Positions 1 through 6,248 are shown, counted from the first letter of the stretch. The stretch is DNA of 12,727 nt from an uncultured Faecalibacterium sp. (GCA_900551435.1 URVW01000071.1:1-12727); one strand, 5' to 3'. Translations and numbers: made by a program. Notes: a model not told the origin generated them from the letters alone.

Positions 1-527
1 CGGTCGGTGGTGGCGTAGATGCGCTTGTTGGCTTCCTCGACGCCCATCTCATCTTCCAGCAGCTTGCGCAGGACGCGGAAGGCCAGCGAAGTCTCGGTGG
101 TCGTGCCGGACTTGGAGATGACGTTGATGGAGAACTTCTTGCCCTTGCACAGAGCGATGATATCATTCAGGTAGCTGGGGCTGATGCTGTTGCCGCAGAA
201 GTAGATCTTCGGGCCGTTGTCCAGCTCGTTGTGATACAGGCCCTTGACGGCCTCGATCACAGCGCGTGCGCCCAGATAGCTGCCGCCGATGCCGGCGACG
301 ATCAGCACTTCGGAGTCCTCGCGGATCTTCTTGGCTGCTTCCTTGATGCGGGCGAACTCTTCCTTATCGTAATCGCGGGGCAGATACAGCCAGCCCAGGA
401 AATCGTTGCCGGGGCCATTCTTGGCTTCCAGCTGGTTGTGTGCAGCTTCCACCTGCGGGTAGATGGCCTTGTATTCCTCTTCGTTGATGAATGCGGAGAG
501 ATGCTTTGTATTCAGAACGACGCTCAT
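1..527 (-). CDS. pgi: Glucose-6-phosphate isomerase, N-terminal part (cut by window start)
   Basis: Interconverts glucose 6-phosphate and fructose 6-phosphate in cytoplasmic glycolysis and gluconeogenesis. The first 175 codons are visible and the reading frame runs off the left edge. Two family signatures can be read: GIGGSYLGA at residues 79-87 (sugar-phosphate-binding glycine loop) and SKSGTTTET at residues 138-146 (phosphate-binding SIS-fold loop). Firmicute enzymes of this type have roughly 450 residues, so about 40% of the protein is here; the catalytic Glu/His/Lys of the second half lie outside the window. The ATG at 527 is preceded by GGAGG (complement of 538-542) with a 10-nt gap. A convincing minus-strand promoter lies at 590-618, so pgi is probably transcribed on its own even though the carboxypeptidase gene upstream points the same way. 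The family assignment is secure. Confidence 0.96.
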   Translation of the reverse strand, partial: MSVVLNTKHLSAFINEEEYKAIYPQVEAAHNQLEAKNGPGNDFLGWLYLPRDYDKEEFARIKEAAKKIREDSEVLIVAGIGGSYLGARAVIEAVKGLYHNELDNGPKIYFCGNSISPSYLNDIIALCKGKKFSINVISKSGTTTETSLAFRVLRKLLEDEMGVEEANKRIYATTD

Positions 528-589
528 TCTATCAGAACCTCCAAACGTTTTTACGGGCACTGTGCCCGACGAGGATTTATCTTGGTATA

Positions 590-618
590 AGTGTACCGTT
601 CCCAAGCGGCAAAGTCAA
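590..618 (-). promoter_or_regulatory. Sigma-A promoter for pgi
   Basis: Read on the minus strand, TTGACT (complement of 613-618) and TACACT (complement of 590-595) are separated by exactly 17 nt. Transcription would start near 583, giving a leader of about 55 nt. That leader contains an inverted repeat CGGGCAC/GTGCCCG (554-568) just before the ribosome-binding site. No T-run follows this hairpin, so it is not a terminator; it may stabilise the mRNA 5' end. Confidence 0.6.
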
Positions 619-750
619 GGCCAAAATCCCCGGATTTCATACAATTTTAATAGTGTTCTTTTGGACGTCCCGACATCTTTTGTTCAGCCCCGCCAAACCA
701 GATTTGCCGCAGCGAACCGCTTTTGGGCGCTGCTGTGTTTCTTTTGGCAT

Positions 751-1989
751 TTATGCACCCAAAAGGCTCTGCCACAGCAGTTCCAGCGCGCCGCCGAAGG
801 TCAGCAGCGGCGCATCTGCCGCAGACTTCACCTCGGCCTCCGAAAGCAGCGTCTCCCCGGCGTAGACGGACGCCTTGCCCACAGTTTGACCCTGTTCCAC
901 CGGCGCTTCCAGCGTTTCGGGCAGGGTCAGTTCGGTGCGAAGCTCTGCCGCCGCGCCCTTTTCCATCAGCACGGTCTTGGGCAGGGCGCTGTAATCCAGC
1001 GGCACGCTCTGTTCGGCGCTGCCCTTGACGGCGAGTTCCAGCGGCCGATCCGGCAGTTCCGGCAGCGGGACCGCCGCATAATTAGCGAAGCCGTAGTCCA
1101 GCAGGGTCGTGGCCGCGTTGAAGCGGTCTGCGCTGGACGGCGACCCCAGAATGACCGCGATGAGGATCAGGCCGTCCCGCACCGCACTGGCCGAGATGCA
1201 GACGCCCGCGCCGCTAGTGGTCCCGGTCTTGAGGCCCGTGATGCCGCTGTAGCGCTTGAGCAGCTTGTTCGTGTTGACCAGCTGGGTCTGCCCGTTCCGA
1301 AGGCTGTCGGTCCAGATGCCTGTATAATGCAGCAGTTCCGGGCAGGTGTTCAGGATGTAGCAGCTCAGGACCGCCACATCCCGGGCCGTGGAGAGGTGGC
1401 CTTCGGTGTCCAGACCACAGGCGTTCCGGAAGGTGGTGTTCGTCATCCCAAGTTCGGCGGCGCGGGCGTTCATCTGCTCCACGAACGCAGACTCGCTGCC
1501 GCCGACCAGCTCCGCCACGGCCACGGCCGCGTCGTTGGCCGACGAAACACAGATGGCCCGCAGCATCTCGTCCAGCGTGAACTGCTCGCCCGGTTCCAGC
1601 CAGATCTGGCTCCCGCCCATGTGGCAGGCATGTTCGCTGACCGGCACGAGGGTGTCCAGCGTCAGTTTTCCACCGTGGACCGCTTCAAAGGTGAGAAGAA
1701 GAGTCATCAGCTTGGTGATGGACGCGATGGGCATTTTTTCGTCCGGCGACTTCTCGTAGAGCACCCGGCCGCTCTCCGGCTCGATGAGGACCGCCGCACG
1801 GCAATTCAGCGCAAGGCTGCCCGAAGCCGCCGCCGTCTCCATCGCCGGGGCGCTGACGAGGACCGCCGGGTCCGGCTCCTCCGCGATCACCGCCCGCAGA
1901 CCCGCTCCCTGCGCCGAACCGAATGCCAGCGCAAACAGCCAGAAGCAGAGCACCCCTGCGCAGAGCAGGGCCAAATTTCTCCGTTCCAT
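751..1989 (-). CDS. D-alanyl-D-alanine carboxypeptidase, peptidase family S11 (PBP5/DacF type)
   Basis: Predicted to remove the terminal D-Ala from peptidoglycan stem pentapeptides outside the cell, limiting cross-linking. The 412-residue product has the usual order: an N-terminal signal/anchor helix (about residues 6-28), a penicillin-binding catalytic domain with SxxK at S90-ITK93, SxN at S150-A-N152 and KTG at 254-256, then a beta-rich PBP5 C-terminal domain (about 300-390). The last 18 residues could form the amphipathic helix that tethers PBP5-type enzymes to the membrane. I chose the ATG at 1989 because GGGGAGG (complement of 1998-2004) precedes it by 8 nt and the signal peptide starts there; the frame also extends to an ATG at 2034, which lacks such a site. 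A -10-like TAGAAT (complement of 2024-2029) lies 34 nt upstream, with no good -35. Family is secure; the exact paralogue (dacA, dacB or dacF) cannot be decided. Confidence 0.94.
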   Translation of the reverse strand: MERRNLALLCAGVLCFWLFALAFGSAQGAGLRAVIAEEPDPAVLVSAPAMETAAASGSLALNCRAAVLIEPESGRVLYEKSPDEKMPIASITKLMTLLLTFEAVHGGKLTLDTLVPVSEHACHMGGSQIWLEPGEQFTLDEMLRAICVSSANDAAVAVAELVGGSESAFVEQMNARAAELGMTNTTFRNACGLDTEGHLSTARDVAVLSCYILNTCPELLHYTGIWTDSLRNGQTQLVNTNKLLKRYSGITGLKTGTTSGAGVCISASAVRDGLILIAVILGSPSSADRFNAATTLLDYGFANYAAVPLPELPDRPLELAVKGSAEQSVPLDYSALPKTVLMEKGAAAELRTELTLPETLEAPVEQGQTVGKASVYAGETLLSEAEVKSAADAPLLTFGGALELLWQSLLGA

Positions 1990-2054
1990 TCTTCGTACCT
2001 CCCCGCGTAAAGTCTCTGGTTGCATTCTATGCAAAAAAATAGCGCTGAATGCTC

Positions 2055-2083
2055 TTTTCTCGCAGGGAAAAATCTGCTATACT
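2055..2083 (+). promoter_or_regulatory. Putative extended -10 promoter upstream of repeat A and mtaB
   Basis: TG-C-TATACT (2075-2083) is a strong extended -10 element; the -35 position 17 nt upstream reads only TTTTCT (2055-2060). It points toward mtaB, whose start codon is 300 nt away across the repeat element, and is divergent from the carboxypeptidase gene. If it drives mtaB, the mRNA leader contains the whole repeat. Confidence 0.4.
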
Positions 2084-2102
2084 AGATAAGATTCTGTTGT
2101 TG

Positions 2103-2361
2103 CCCTCTCAGTCATCGCTGTGCGATGACAGCTCCCCCAGAGTGGGAGCCATTGGCAGACCGGGAAACAGGTGCGGTCCGCACAAGCCCAATTTTCCAAA
2201 ACGCAGCTGGCCCTGTCCTCATTGTCAGCAGCTGCCGGCCTCTGTCGCGGAGCCATGACGTTTCCGGTTTTATAAAGCTTGCTTAGTTCCGCAGATTCAA
2301 GACCGTCCTGCCAATGGCTCTCCCTTTGGGAGAGCTGGCGAGCGGAGCGAGACTGAGAGGG
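2103..2361. repeat. Repeat element A: 259-bp MITE-like element with hairpin-rich inverted ends
   Basis: The element starts CCCTCTCAGTC (2103-2113) and ends GACTGAGAGGG (2351-2361). Its two arms of about 55 bp are imperfect inverted copies, and both end inward in CCATTGGCAG (complemented as CTGCCAATGG on the right). Each arm holds hairpins: on the left GTCATCGC/GCGATGAC and GCTCCC/GGGAGC; on the right GCTCTCCC/GGGAGAGC. The centre (about 2160-2305) carries another palindrome, GTGCGG-T-CCGCAC (2171-2183), and no convincing gene. There is no transposase and I could not find a clean target-site duplication. It fills most of the gap between the carboxypeptidase gene and mtaB and stops 23 bp before the mtaB start, leaving that gene's ribosome-binding site intact. 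Confidence 0.75.
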
Positions 2362-2383
2362 CTGTTCATCGAAAGGATATCTC

Positions 2384-3679
2384 ATGCGAGTTTGTTTTTA
2401 CACCCTTGGCTGCAAAGTCAACCTAAACGAAACGGGTGCGCTGGAACAGATGTTCCGCGGGGCCGGTTTCACCATCGTGCCGGAAGGCGAGGAAGCGGAC
2501 GTGTTCGTGGTCAACAGCTGCACCGTGACCAACTTCGGCGACCAGAAGAGCCGGAAGTGGCTCCGCCGCGCCAAGCGGGAAAATCCCGGGGCAGTGACGG
2601 TCCTGACCGGCTGCTATCCGCAGGCCTTCCCCGAGGAAGCCGCCAACTTCATGGAAGCGGACCTCGTCTGCGGCAACGGCGACCGCAAAGCCATCCTCGA
2701 CAATGTGCTCAAGCTGCTGGACGGCCACGAGCGCATTGTGGCCGTGACGCCCCACAAGCGCGGGGAGCAGTTCGAGGAACTTCCGGTCGAGCGGTTCGAG
2801 ACGCACACGCGCGCGTTCATTAAAGTAGAGGACGGCTGCAACCGCCAGTGCGCCTACTGCGTCATCCCCCGCGCCCGCGGTCCGGTGCGCAGCCGCGCCG
2901 AGGAGAGCATCCTCAACGAACTGCGCCAGCTGGCCGCTGCCGGCTACCGCGAAGTCGTGCTCAGCGCAATCTCCCTGCCCAGCTACGGGCTGGACACCGG
3001 CACGAATCTGGTGGAGCTGGTCGAAAAGTGTGCGCAGGTGGAAGGCATCGAGCGCATCCGTTTGGGCAGTCTTGACCCCGACATGCTGACGCCGGAGTTC
3101 ATCACCCGGCTGGCTGCGGTGGACAAGCTCTGCCCGCAGTTCCATCTGAGCCTTCAGAGCGGCTGCACCTCCACCCTGCGCCGGATGCGCCGGGTCTACA
3201 CCGCCGAGCAGTATGCGCAGGTCGTGGCGGACATCCGCGCCGCCTACGGGGAGAAGCCGGTCAGCTTCACCACCGACTGCATCTGCGGCTTCCCCGGCGA
3301 GACGGTGGAGGATTTTGAGGAGAGCTGTGATTTCCTGAAGAAGATCGGCTTCCTCAAGGTGCATGTGTTCCCCTACTCCCGCCGCAGCGGCACGCCCGCC
3401 TACGACTTCCCCGATCAGGTCCACGAGCGGGAAAAGCAGGAGCGGAGCCGCACCATGAACGCGCTGGCCGAGGACGTCCGCCGCGAGGTGCTCAAGAGCT
3501 ATGAGGGCATGGAGGACGACGTTCTGCTGGAAACGGCCCTCAGCGAGACGCTGTTCACCGGCTACACCCGGCTGTATGTGCCGGTGGTCGTCTCCGCACC
3601 GGGCCGCAAGAGCGGCGAGATCGTGCATGTCCGGCTGGGCAGCTACGACGGCGAGCGAGTTCGTGCAGCACTTTGCTGA
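2384..3679 (+). CDS. mtaB: tRNA t6A37 methylthiotransferase MtaB (radical SAM)
   Basis: Predicted to add a methylthio group to C2 of N6-threonylcarbamoyladenosine at position 37 of ANN-decoding tRNAs, giving ms2t6A. The 431 residues fit the MiaB/MtaB family. An N-terminal methylthiotransferase domain has three cluster cysteines, C10 (LGCKVN), C46 (NSCTVTN) and C77 (TGCYPQ). A radical SAM domain has C152-xxx-C156-xx-C159 in DGCNRQCAYC. The last 60 or so residues look like the RNA-binding TRAM domain. LGCKVN with the rest of the N-terminus favours MtaB over MiaB or RimO. The segment after the radical SAM motif, usually close to LTGIHLGSYG, here reads LSAISLPSYG. The ATG at 2384 has AAAGGA (2372-2377) 6 nt upstream. 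The gene stands alone; it ends before the hydrogenase promoter. Confidence 0.93.
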   Translation: MRVCFYTLGCKVNLNETGALEQMFRGAGFTIVPEGEEADVFVVNSCTVTNFGDQKSRKWLRRAKRENPGAVTVLTGCYPQAFPEEAANFMEADLVCGNGDRKAILDNVLKLLDGHERIVAVTPHKRGEQFEELPVERFETHTRAFIKVEDGCNRQCAYCVIPRARGPVRSRAEESILNELRQLAAAGYREVVLSAISLPSYGLDTGTNLVELVEKCAQVEGIERIRLGSLDPDMLTPEFITRLAAVDKLCPQFHLSLQSGCTSTLRRMRRVYTAEQYAQVVADIRAAYGEKPVSFTTDCICGFPGETVEDFEESCDFLKKIGFLKVHVFPYSRRSGTPAYDFPDQVHEREKQERSRTMNALAEDVRREVLKSYEGMEDDVLLETALSETLFTGYTRLYVPVVVSAPGRKSGEIVHVRLGSYDGERVRAALC

Positions 3680-3716
3680 ATTTTCAAGGTGAATTTTGTT
3701 CATCTTTCGCTCTTTG

Positions 3717-3738
3717 CGAATCGTTTAACGATTTTTAA
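3717..3738 (+). terminator. Weak hairpin after mtaB
   Basis: AATCG-TTTAA-CGATT followed by TTTAAC gives only a 5-bp stem with a short T-run. It could weakly end mtaB transcription; it lies just upstream of the hydrogenase promoter. Confidence 0.25.
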
Positions 3739-3747
3739 CATTTGCTC

Positions 3748-3776
3748 TTTTCACAAGGGCGTCTTTGTGTTAAAAT
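3748..3776 (+). promoter_or_regulatory. Promoter of the [FeFe] hydrogenase gene
   Basis: TTTTCA (3748-3753), a 17-nt spacer and TAAAAT (3771-3776), with TG-T directly before the -10 (extended -10). The predicted start near 3783 is only a few nucleotides before the folded leader at 3787, so leader and promoter positions agree. Confidence 0.5.
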
Positions 3777-3786
3777 GAACATGGAT

Positions 3787-3839
3787 TCTTCGGGTCCGGT
3801 GTGCCGATTGCAGCGGCACTGTACCAGCCGCCCGGAAGA
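3787..3839 (+). ncRNA. Compact folded leader domain before the hydrogenase (unknown class)
   Basis: The outer helix pairs TCTTC (3787-3791) with GAAGA (3835-3839), continuing GGG (3792-3794) with CCC (3831-3833) around a bulged G3834. The inner helix pairs GTGCCG (3801-3806) with CGGCAC (3814-3819) around a 7-nt loop, extended by GGT (3798-3800) with ACC (3823-3825) around a 3-nt bulge. Unpaired TCC and AGCCG join the two helices. I do not recognise this as a known riboswitch. Its position between the transcription start and a terminator suggests an aptamer or protein-binding domain; this is inference from pairing done by eye. Confidence 0.4.
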
Positions 3840-3845
3840 GAAAAG

Positions 3846-3889
3846 CCGCAGCGCGTACCGCAAAGCAGCGCTGCTGCGGGATGTTTTTT
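3846..3889 (+). terminator. Intrinsic terminator/attenuator in the hydrogenase leader
   Basis: CCGCAGC (3846-3852) pairs with GCTGCGG (3873-3879), followed by GATG and six Ts (3884-3889), all upstream of the hydrogenase ribosome-binding site and downstream of its promoter. A competing helix is possible: 3810-3817 (GCAGCGGC) pairs 7 of 8 positions with 3845-3852 (GCCGCAGC), which would break both the inner leader hairpin and the terminator stem. That is the layout of a transcription attenuator. The loop also holds the palindrome AGCAGCGCTGCT. Confidence 0.5.
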
Positions 3890-3914
3890 GGTTTCTATAC
3901 AAGGAGAGATTGGA

Positions 3915-5468
3915 ATGAGTTTTAGAGGAATCAACACGACGGTCATCCAGATCCGCCGCCAGGTGTTCACCGAGGTGGCCCGCATGGCCTACGCCAACGT
4001 CAAGGGCGAACAGGCGAACCACCTGATGCGCAAGATCCCTTACACCATCATCCCCGGTGAAGAGGGCAAGCTGCGCAAGGACATCTTCTTGGAGCGCGCC
4101 ATCGTTGAAGAGCGCGTGCGTCTGGCCATGGGTCTGCCCACCCGCCGCATGGACGAGCACAACAGCGTCGTTTCCGGCTTGGAAGATGCCGCCATCGCCG
4201 ATAAGTACTATGATCCCCCGCTGGTGAACGTCATCAAGTTCGCCTGCAACCGCTGCCCCGAAAAGCTGGTCAAGGTCTCTGATCTGTGCCAGGGCTGTCT
4301 GGCACACCCCTGCATGGAAGTCTGCCCCAAGAAGGCCATCACTTGGGAGAGCGGCCGTTCCACCATCGATCAGGAGAAGTGCATCAAGTGCGGCCGCTGC
4401 GTCGATGTCTGCCCCTACAACGCCATCGTCAAGACCGAGCGTCCCTGCGCTGCAGCCTGCGGCATGGGCGCCATCCACTCCGACGAGCTGGGCCGTGCTG
4501 AGATCGACTACAGCAAGTGCGTTTCCTGCGGCCAGTGTCTGGTCAACTGCCCCTTCGGTGCCATCGCCGACAAGGGCCAGATCTATCAGCTGATTCAGGG
4601 CTTCAACCGCGGCGACCGTATCTATGCGCTGGTCGCTCCCGCATTCATCAATCAGTTCCCCTCTCTGGCTTCCACCGGCAAGCTCAAGGCTGCCCTGAAG
4701 GCCGTCGGCTTCTACGATGTCATCGAAGTCGCCATCGGCGCCGACCTGTGCACCGTGGACGAGGCCCACGACTTCCTCGAGGAAGTGCCTGAGAAGCTGG
4801 ACTTCATGGCAACGTCCTGCTGCCCCGCATGGAGCATGATGGCAAAGACCGCCTTCCCCGCTCTGGCCAAGAACATCTCCATGACCATGACCCCCATGGT
4901 CTTTACCGCCCGCATGATGAAGCAGAAGGACCCCACCGCCCGTATGTGCTTCATCGGACCCTGCGCCGCCAAGAAGCTGGAAGCTTCCCGCCGCACCGTC
5001 CGCAGCGATGTCGATTTCGTCCTGACCTTTGAGGAACTGGCCGGCATCATTGAGGGCAAGGAGCTGGACCTCGATTCTCTGGAGGTCGATGAGAACGAAG
5101 CAGCTCTGTGCTCTGCTTCCGGCGCGGGCCGCGGCTTTGCACAGTCCGGCGGCGTTGCCAAGGCTGTTGCCGACAAGATCAAGGAATGGCATCCGGATAT
5201 GGACGTCAAGATCGCATCCGCACAGGGTCTGGCCGAGTGCAAGAAGCTGCTGCTGATGGCCAAGGCCGGCAAGTACAAGGGCTACCTGCTGGAAGGCATG
5301 GGCTGCCCCGGCGGCTGCATCGGCGGCGCCGGCACGATCGCCGACCCGGCCCGTACTGCCATCCAGCTGAACAAGTATGTGAAGGAAGCTCCCTTCGCAG
5401 ACCCCGAGCAGAGTCCCTATATGAGCGAGATCCACGTTCTGAAGGACGACCCCAACTTTGAGGTCTAA
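3915..5468 (+). CDS. Monomeric [FeFe] hydrogenase, group B-like
   Basis: Predicted cytoplasmic hydrogenase (517 residues) exchanging electrons between ferredoxin and H+/H2, disposing of fermentation reductant. An N-terminal region (1-105) unlike the classical 2Fe-2S domain precedes a cysteine-rich iron-sulfur part. This has C111/C114/C125/C128/C133/C137, then ferredoxin-like clusters at C156-xx-C159-xx-C162-xxx-C166 and C202-xx-C205-xx-C208-xxx-C212, with extra C178 and C182 between. The H-cluster domain shows L1 TSCCPAW (C302, C303), L2 GPCAAKKLE (C350, K353, E356) and L3 EGMGCPGGC (C464, C468). L2 lacks the usual Met two residues before the cysteine (it is G348), and the glycine run after L3 reads GGAG, which points away from classical group A enzymes. 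The ATG at 3915 has AGGAG (3902-3906) 8 nt upstream. No hydE, hydF or hydG maturase gene is in the window. Function is secure; the subgroup is inference. Confidence 0.93.
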   Translation: MSFRGINTTVIQIRRQVFTEVARMAYANVKGEQANHLMRKIPYTIIPGEEGKLRKDIFLERAIVEERVRLAMGLPTRRMDEHNSVVSGLEDAAIADKYYDPPLVNVIKFACNRCPEKLVKVSDLCQGCLAHPCMEVCPKKAITWESGRSTIDQEKCIKCGRCVDVCPYNAIVKTERPCAAACGMGAIHSDELGRAEIDYSKCVSCGQCLVNCPFGAIADKGQIYQLIQGFNRGDRIYALVAPAFINQFPSLASTGKLKAALKAVGFYDVIEVAIGADLCTVDEAHDFLEEVPEKLDFMATSCCPAWSMMAKTAFPALAKNISMTMTPMVFTARMMKQKDPTARMCFIGPCAAKKLEASRRTVRSDVDFVLTFEELAGIIEGKELDLDSLEVDENEAALCSASGAGRGFAQSGGVAKAVADKIKEWHPDMDVKIASAQGLAECKKLLLMAKAGKYKGYLLEGMGCPGGCIGGAGTIADPARTAIQLNKYVKEAPFADPEQSPYMSEIHVLKDDPNFEV

Positions 5469-5474
5469 AATATA

Positions 5475-5606
5475 AACCTCTCCGTCAATGCTTCGCATTG
5501 CCACCTCTCCTAACAGGAGAGGCCTTGGCAGAACGATAAAGCTTTCCGGCCACGCCAGAGGCTCCCCTATCAGGGGAGCTGGCGCACGAAGTGCGACTGA
5601 GAGGTT
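5475..5606. repeat. Repeat element B: 132-bp short member of the same hairpin-repeat family
   Basis: It starts AACCTCTCCGTC (5475-5486) and ends GACTGAGAGGTT (5595-5606), and its two arms are imperfect inverted copies. The arms match element A in plan: left GTCAATGC/GCATTG with CCTCTCCT/AGGAGAGG; right GCTCCCCT/AGGGGAGC with CGCAC/GTGCG. Almost no central sequence separates the arms, and it has no coding capacity. It lies between the hydrogenase stop codon and that gene's likely terminator. No clear target duplication is seen. Confidence 0.75.
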
Positions 5607-5612
5607 GATCCC

Positions 5613-5656
5613 AATAGCTGCTGATCTATTTTCGGATAGACCGGCAGCTATTTTTC
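5613..5656 (+). terminator. Intrinsic terminator for the hydrogenase gene
   Basis: AATAGCTGC (5613-5621) pairs with GCAGCTATT (5644-5652), and an inner TCTAT (5625-5629) pairs with ATAGA (5636-5640) around a 6-nt loop. The 3' arm runs into a T-tract (5651-5655). It sits 145 nt after the hydrogenase stop, separated from it by repeat B. Confidence 0.8.
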
Positions 5657-5657
5657 A

Positions 5658-5686
5658 TTGACATTTTCCGCCGAATATGATACCTT
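5658..5686 (+). promoter_or_regulatory. Promoter of the small secreted NEAT-like gene
   Basis: A consensus TTGACA (5658-5663) and a 17-nt spacer lead to TACCTT (5681-5686), preceded by TG-A as an extended -10. The leader (about 5693-5771) contains two clean hairpins, GGTGCGG/CCGCACC (5704-5723) and GCCGCA/TGCGGC (5735-5748), before the ribosome-binding site. No T-run follows them, so they look like mRNA-stability or translation elements. Confidence 0.55.
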
Positions 5687-5771
5687 AGCGGTGACAAACT
5701 ATCGGTGCGGGCTTTTCCGCACCCTGCAGCATGAGCCGCAGATGCGGCAAAGAAAGGTTGAAAACAACACT

Positions 5772-6248
5772 ATGACAACATTTTTGAAACGTTCCGGCGC
5801 GGCGCTGCTGTCGCTGGTCCTGCTGTGCGTTCTGGCCGTGGGAGCCAGCGCCGCCGCAAGCCAGACCGTCGGCGTCAAATTCTGGAAGGAAAAATCCGAT
5901 AAAGAGTCCATGGCCAACACCGGCGTGGATTCTGACCGCACCGCCACCCTCACCCGACAGGCCAACGGCACTTACACCTTGACCCTGCCGGTGAAGCAGG
6001 TCTCCAAGATGGGCGTCACCGGCTACCTGTCCGGCCTGACCATCGGCGATGTGACCTATGACGGCACACTGACCGGCGATTTTGAAAAGAGCACCGCCGT
6101 GCTCACCATCAAGAATCTGCCCGCCTCGGTGCTGACCGGCAGCGACGTCAACAAAGCCGTCACCGTGACCTGCAACATCCAGATGGATATGTCCCTTCTC
6201 GGCGAGCTGAACACCACGGCCCGCATGTGCATCTGGGCGAAAAAGTAA
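5772..6248 (+). CDS. Small secreted protein, NEAT-domain-like
   Basis: A 158-residue exported protein. Residues 1-27 are a classical signal peptide: Lys/Arg near the start, a hydrophobic run about 10-24, and an Ala-rich cleavage site near ASA (25-27). The mature part is a single beta-rich domain. Its start (VKFWKEKSDKESM, 35-47), central TYTLTLPVK and GYLSGL resemble NEAT domains, which bind heme in Gram-positive iron uptake. However, I see no YxxxY heme-ligand motif, no LPXTG or membrane anchor, and no neighbouring heme transporter, so heme binding is doubtful. C134 and C153 could form a disulfide. The ATG at 5772 is preferred because the signal peptide begins there, although the nearest AAAGG is 15 nt away, longer than usual; the frame is also open upstream. 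It has its own promoter and terminator, so it is monocistronic. Domain assignment is from resemblance only. Confidence 0.72.
   Translation: MTTFLKRSGAALLSLVLLCVLAVGASAAASQTVGVKFWKEKSDKESMANTGVDSDRTATLTRQANGTYTLTLPVKQVSKMGVTGYLSGLTIGDVTYDGTLTGDFEKSTAVLTIKNLPASVLTGSDVNKAVTVTCNIQMDMSLLGELNTTARMCIWAKK

Noticed and set aside
554..568. CGGGCAC/GTGCCCG inverted repeat as a terminator of pgi-region transcription
   Set aside because: No T-run follows on the minus strand; on the plus strand there is no gene upstream to terminate.
741..765. Terminator after the carboxypeptidase gene
   Set aside because: CTTTTGG/CCAAAAG can form a hairpin around the stop codon, but no T-run follows on the minus strand.
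463..2010. Long plus-strand open frame (515 codons) opposite the carboxypeptidase gene
   Set aside because: Arg/Gln-rich shadow of the S11 peptidase gene, crossing the pgi promoter; no recognisable domain or ribosome-binding site.
2092..2372. Target-site duplication flanking repeat A
   Set aside because: CTGTT occurs near both ends but not directly abutting the inverted repeats; not a convincing duplication.
2077..2385. Minus-strand 102-codon frame across repeat A
   Set aside because: It is made mostly of repeat arms, has no ribosome-binding site and resembles no protein I know.
2423..3703. Minus-strand open frame (426 codons) opposite mtaB
   Set aside because: Shadow of a gene whose radical SAM and methylthiotransferase cysteines are unambiguous.
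3841..3890. T-box leader suggested by GTACCGC near the terminator
   Set aside because: The TGGNACCGCG core is not matched, there is no stem I specifier region, and the downstream gene is not an aminoacyl-tRNA synthetase or amino-acid gene.
3801..3914. N-terminal extension of the hydrogenase reading frame
   Set aside because: It overlaps the folded leader and terminator, and the ATG at 3915 has a well-placed ribosome-binding site.
3735..5504. Long minus-strand open frame (589 codons) opposite the hydrogenase gene
   Set aside because: It is antisense to a clearly conserved gene, has low-complexity Ala/Gly/Leu/Asp-rich sequence and no family motif; it results from GC-rich codon use.
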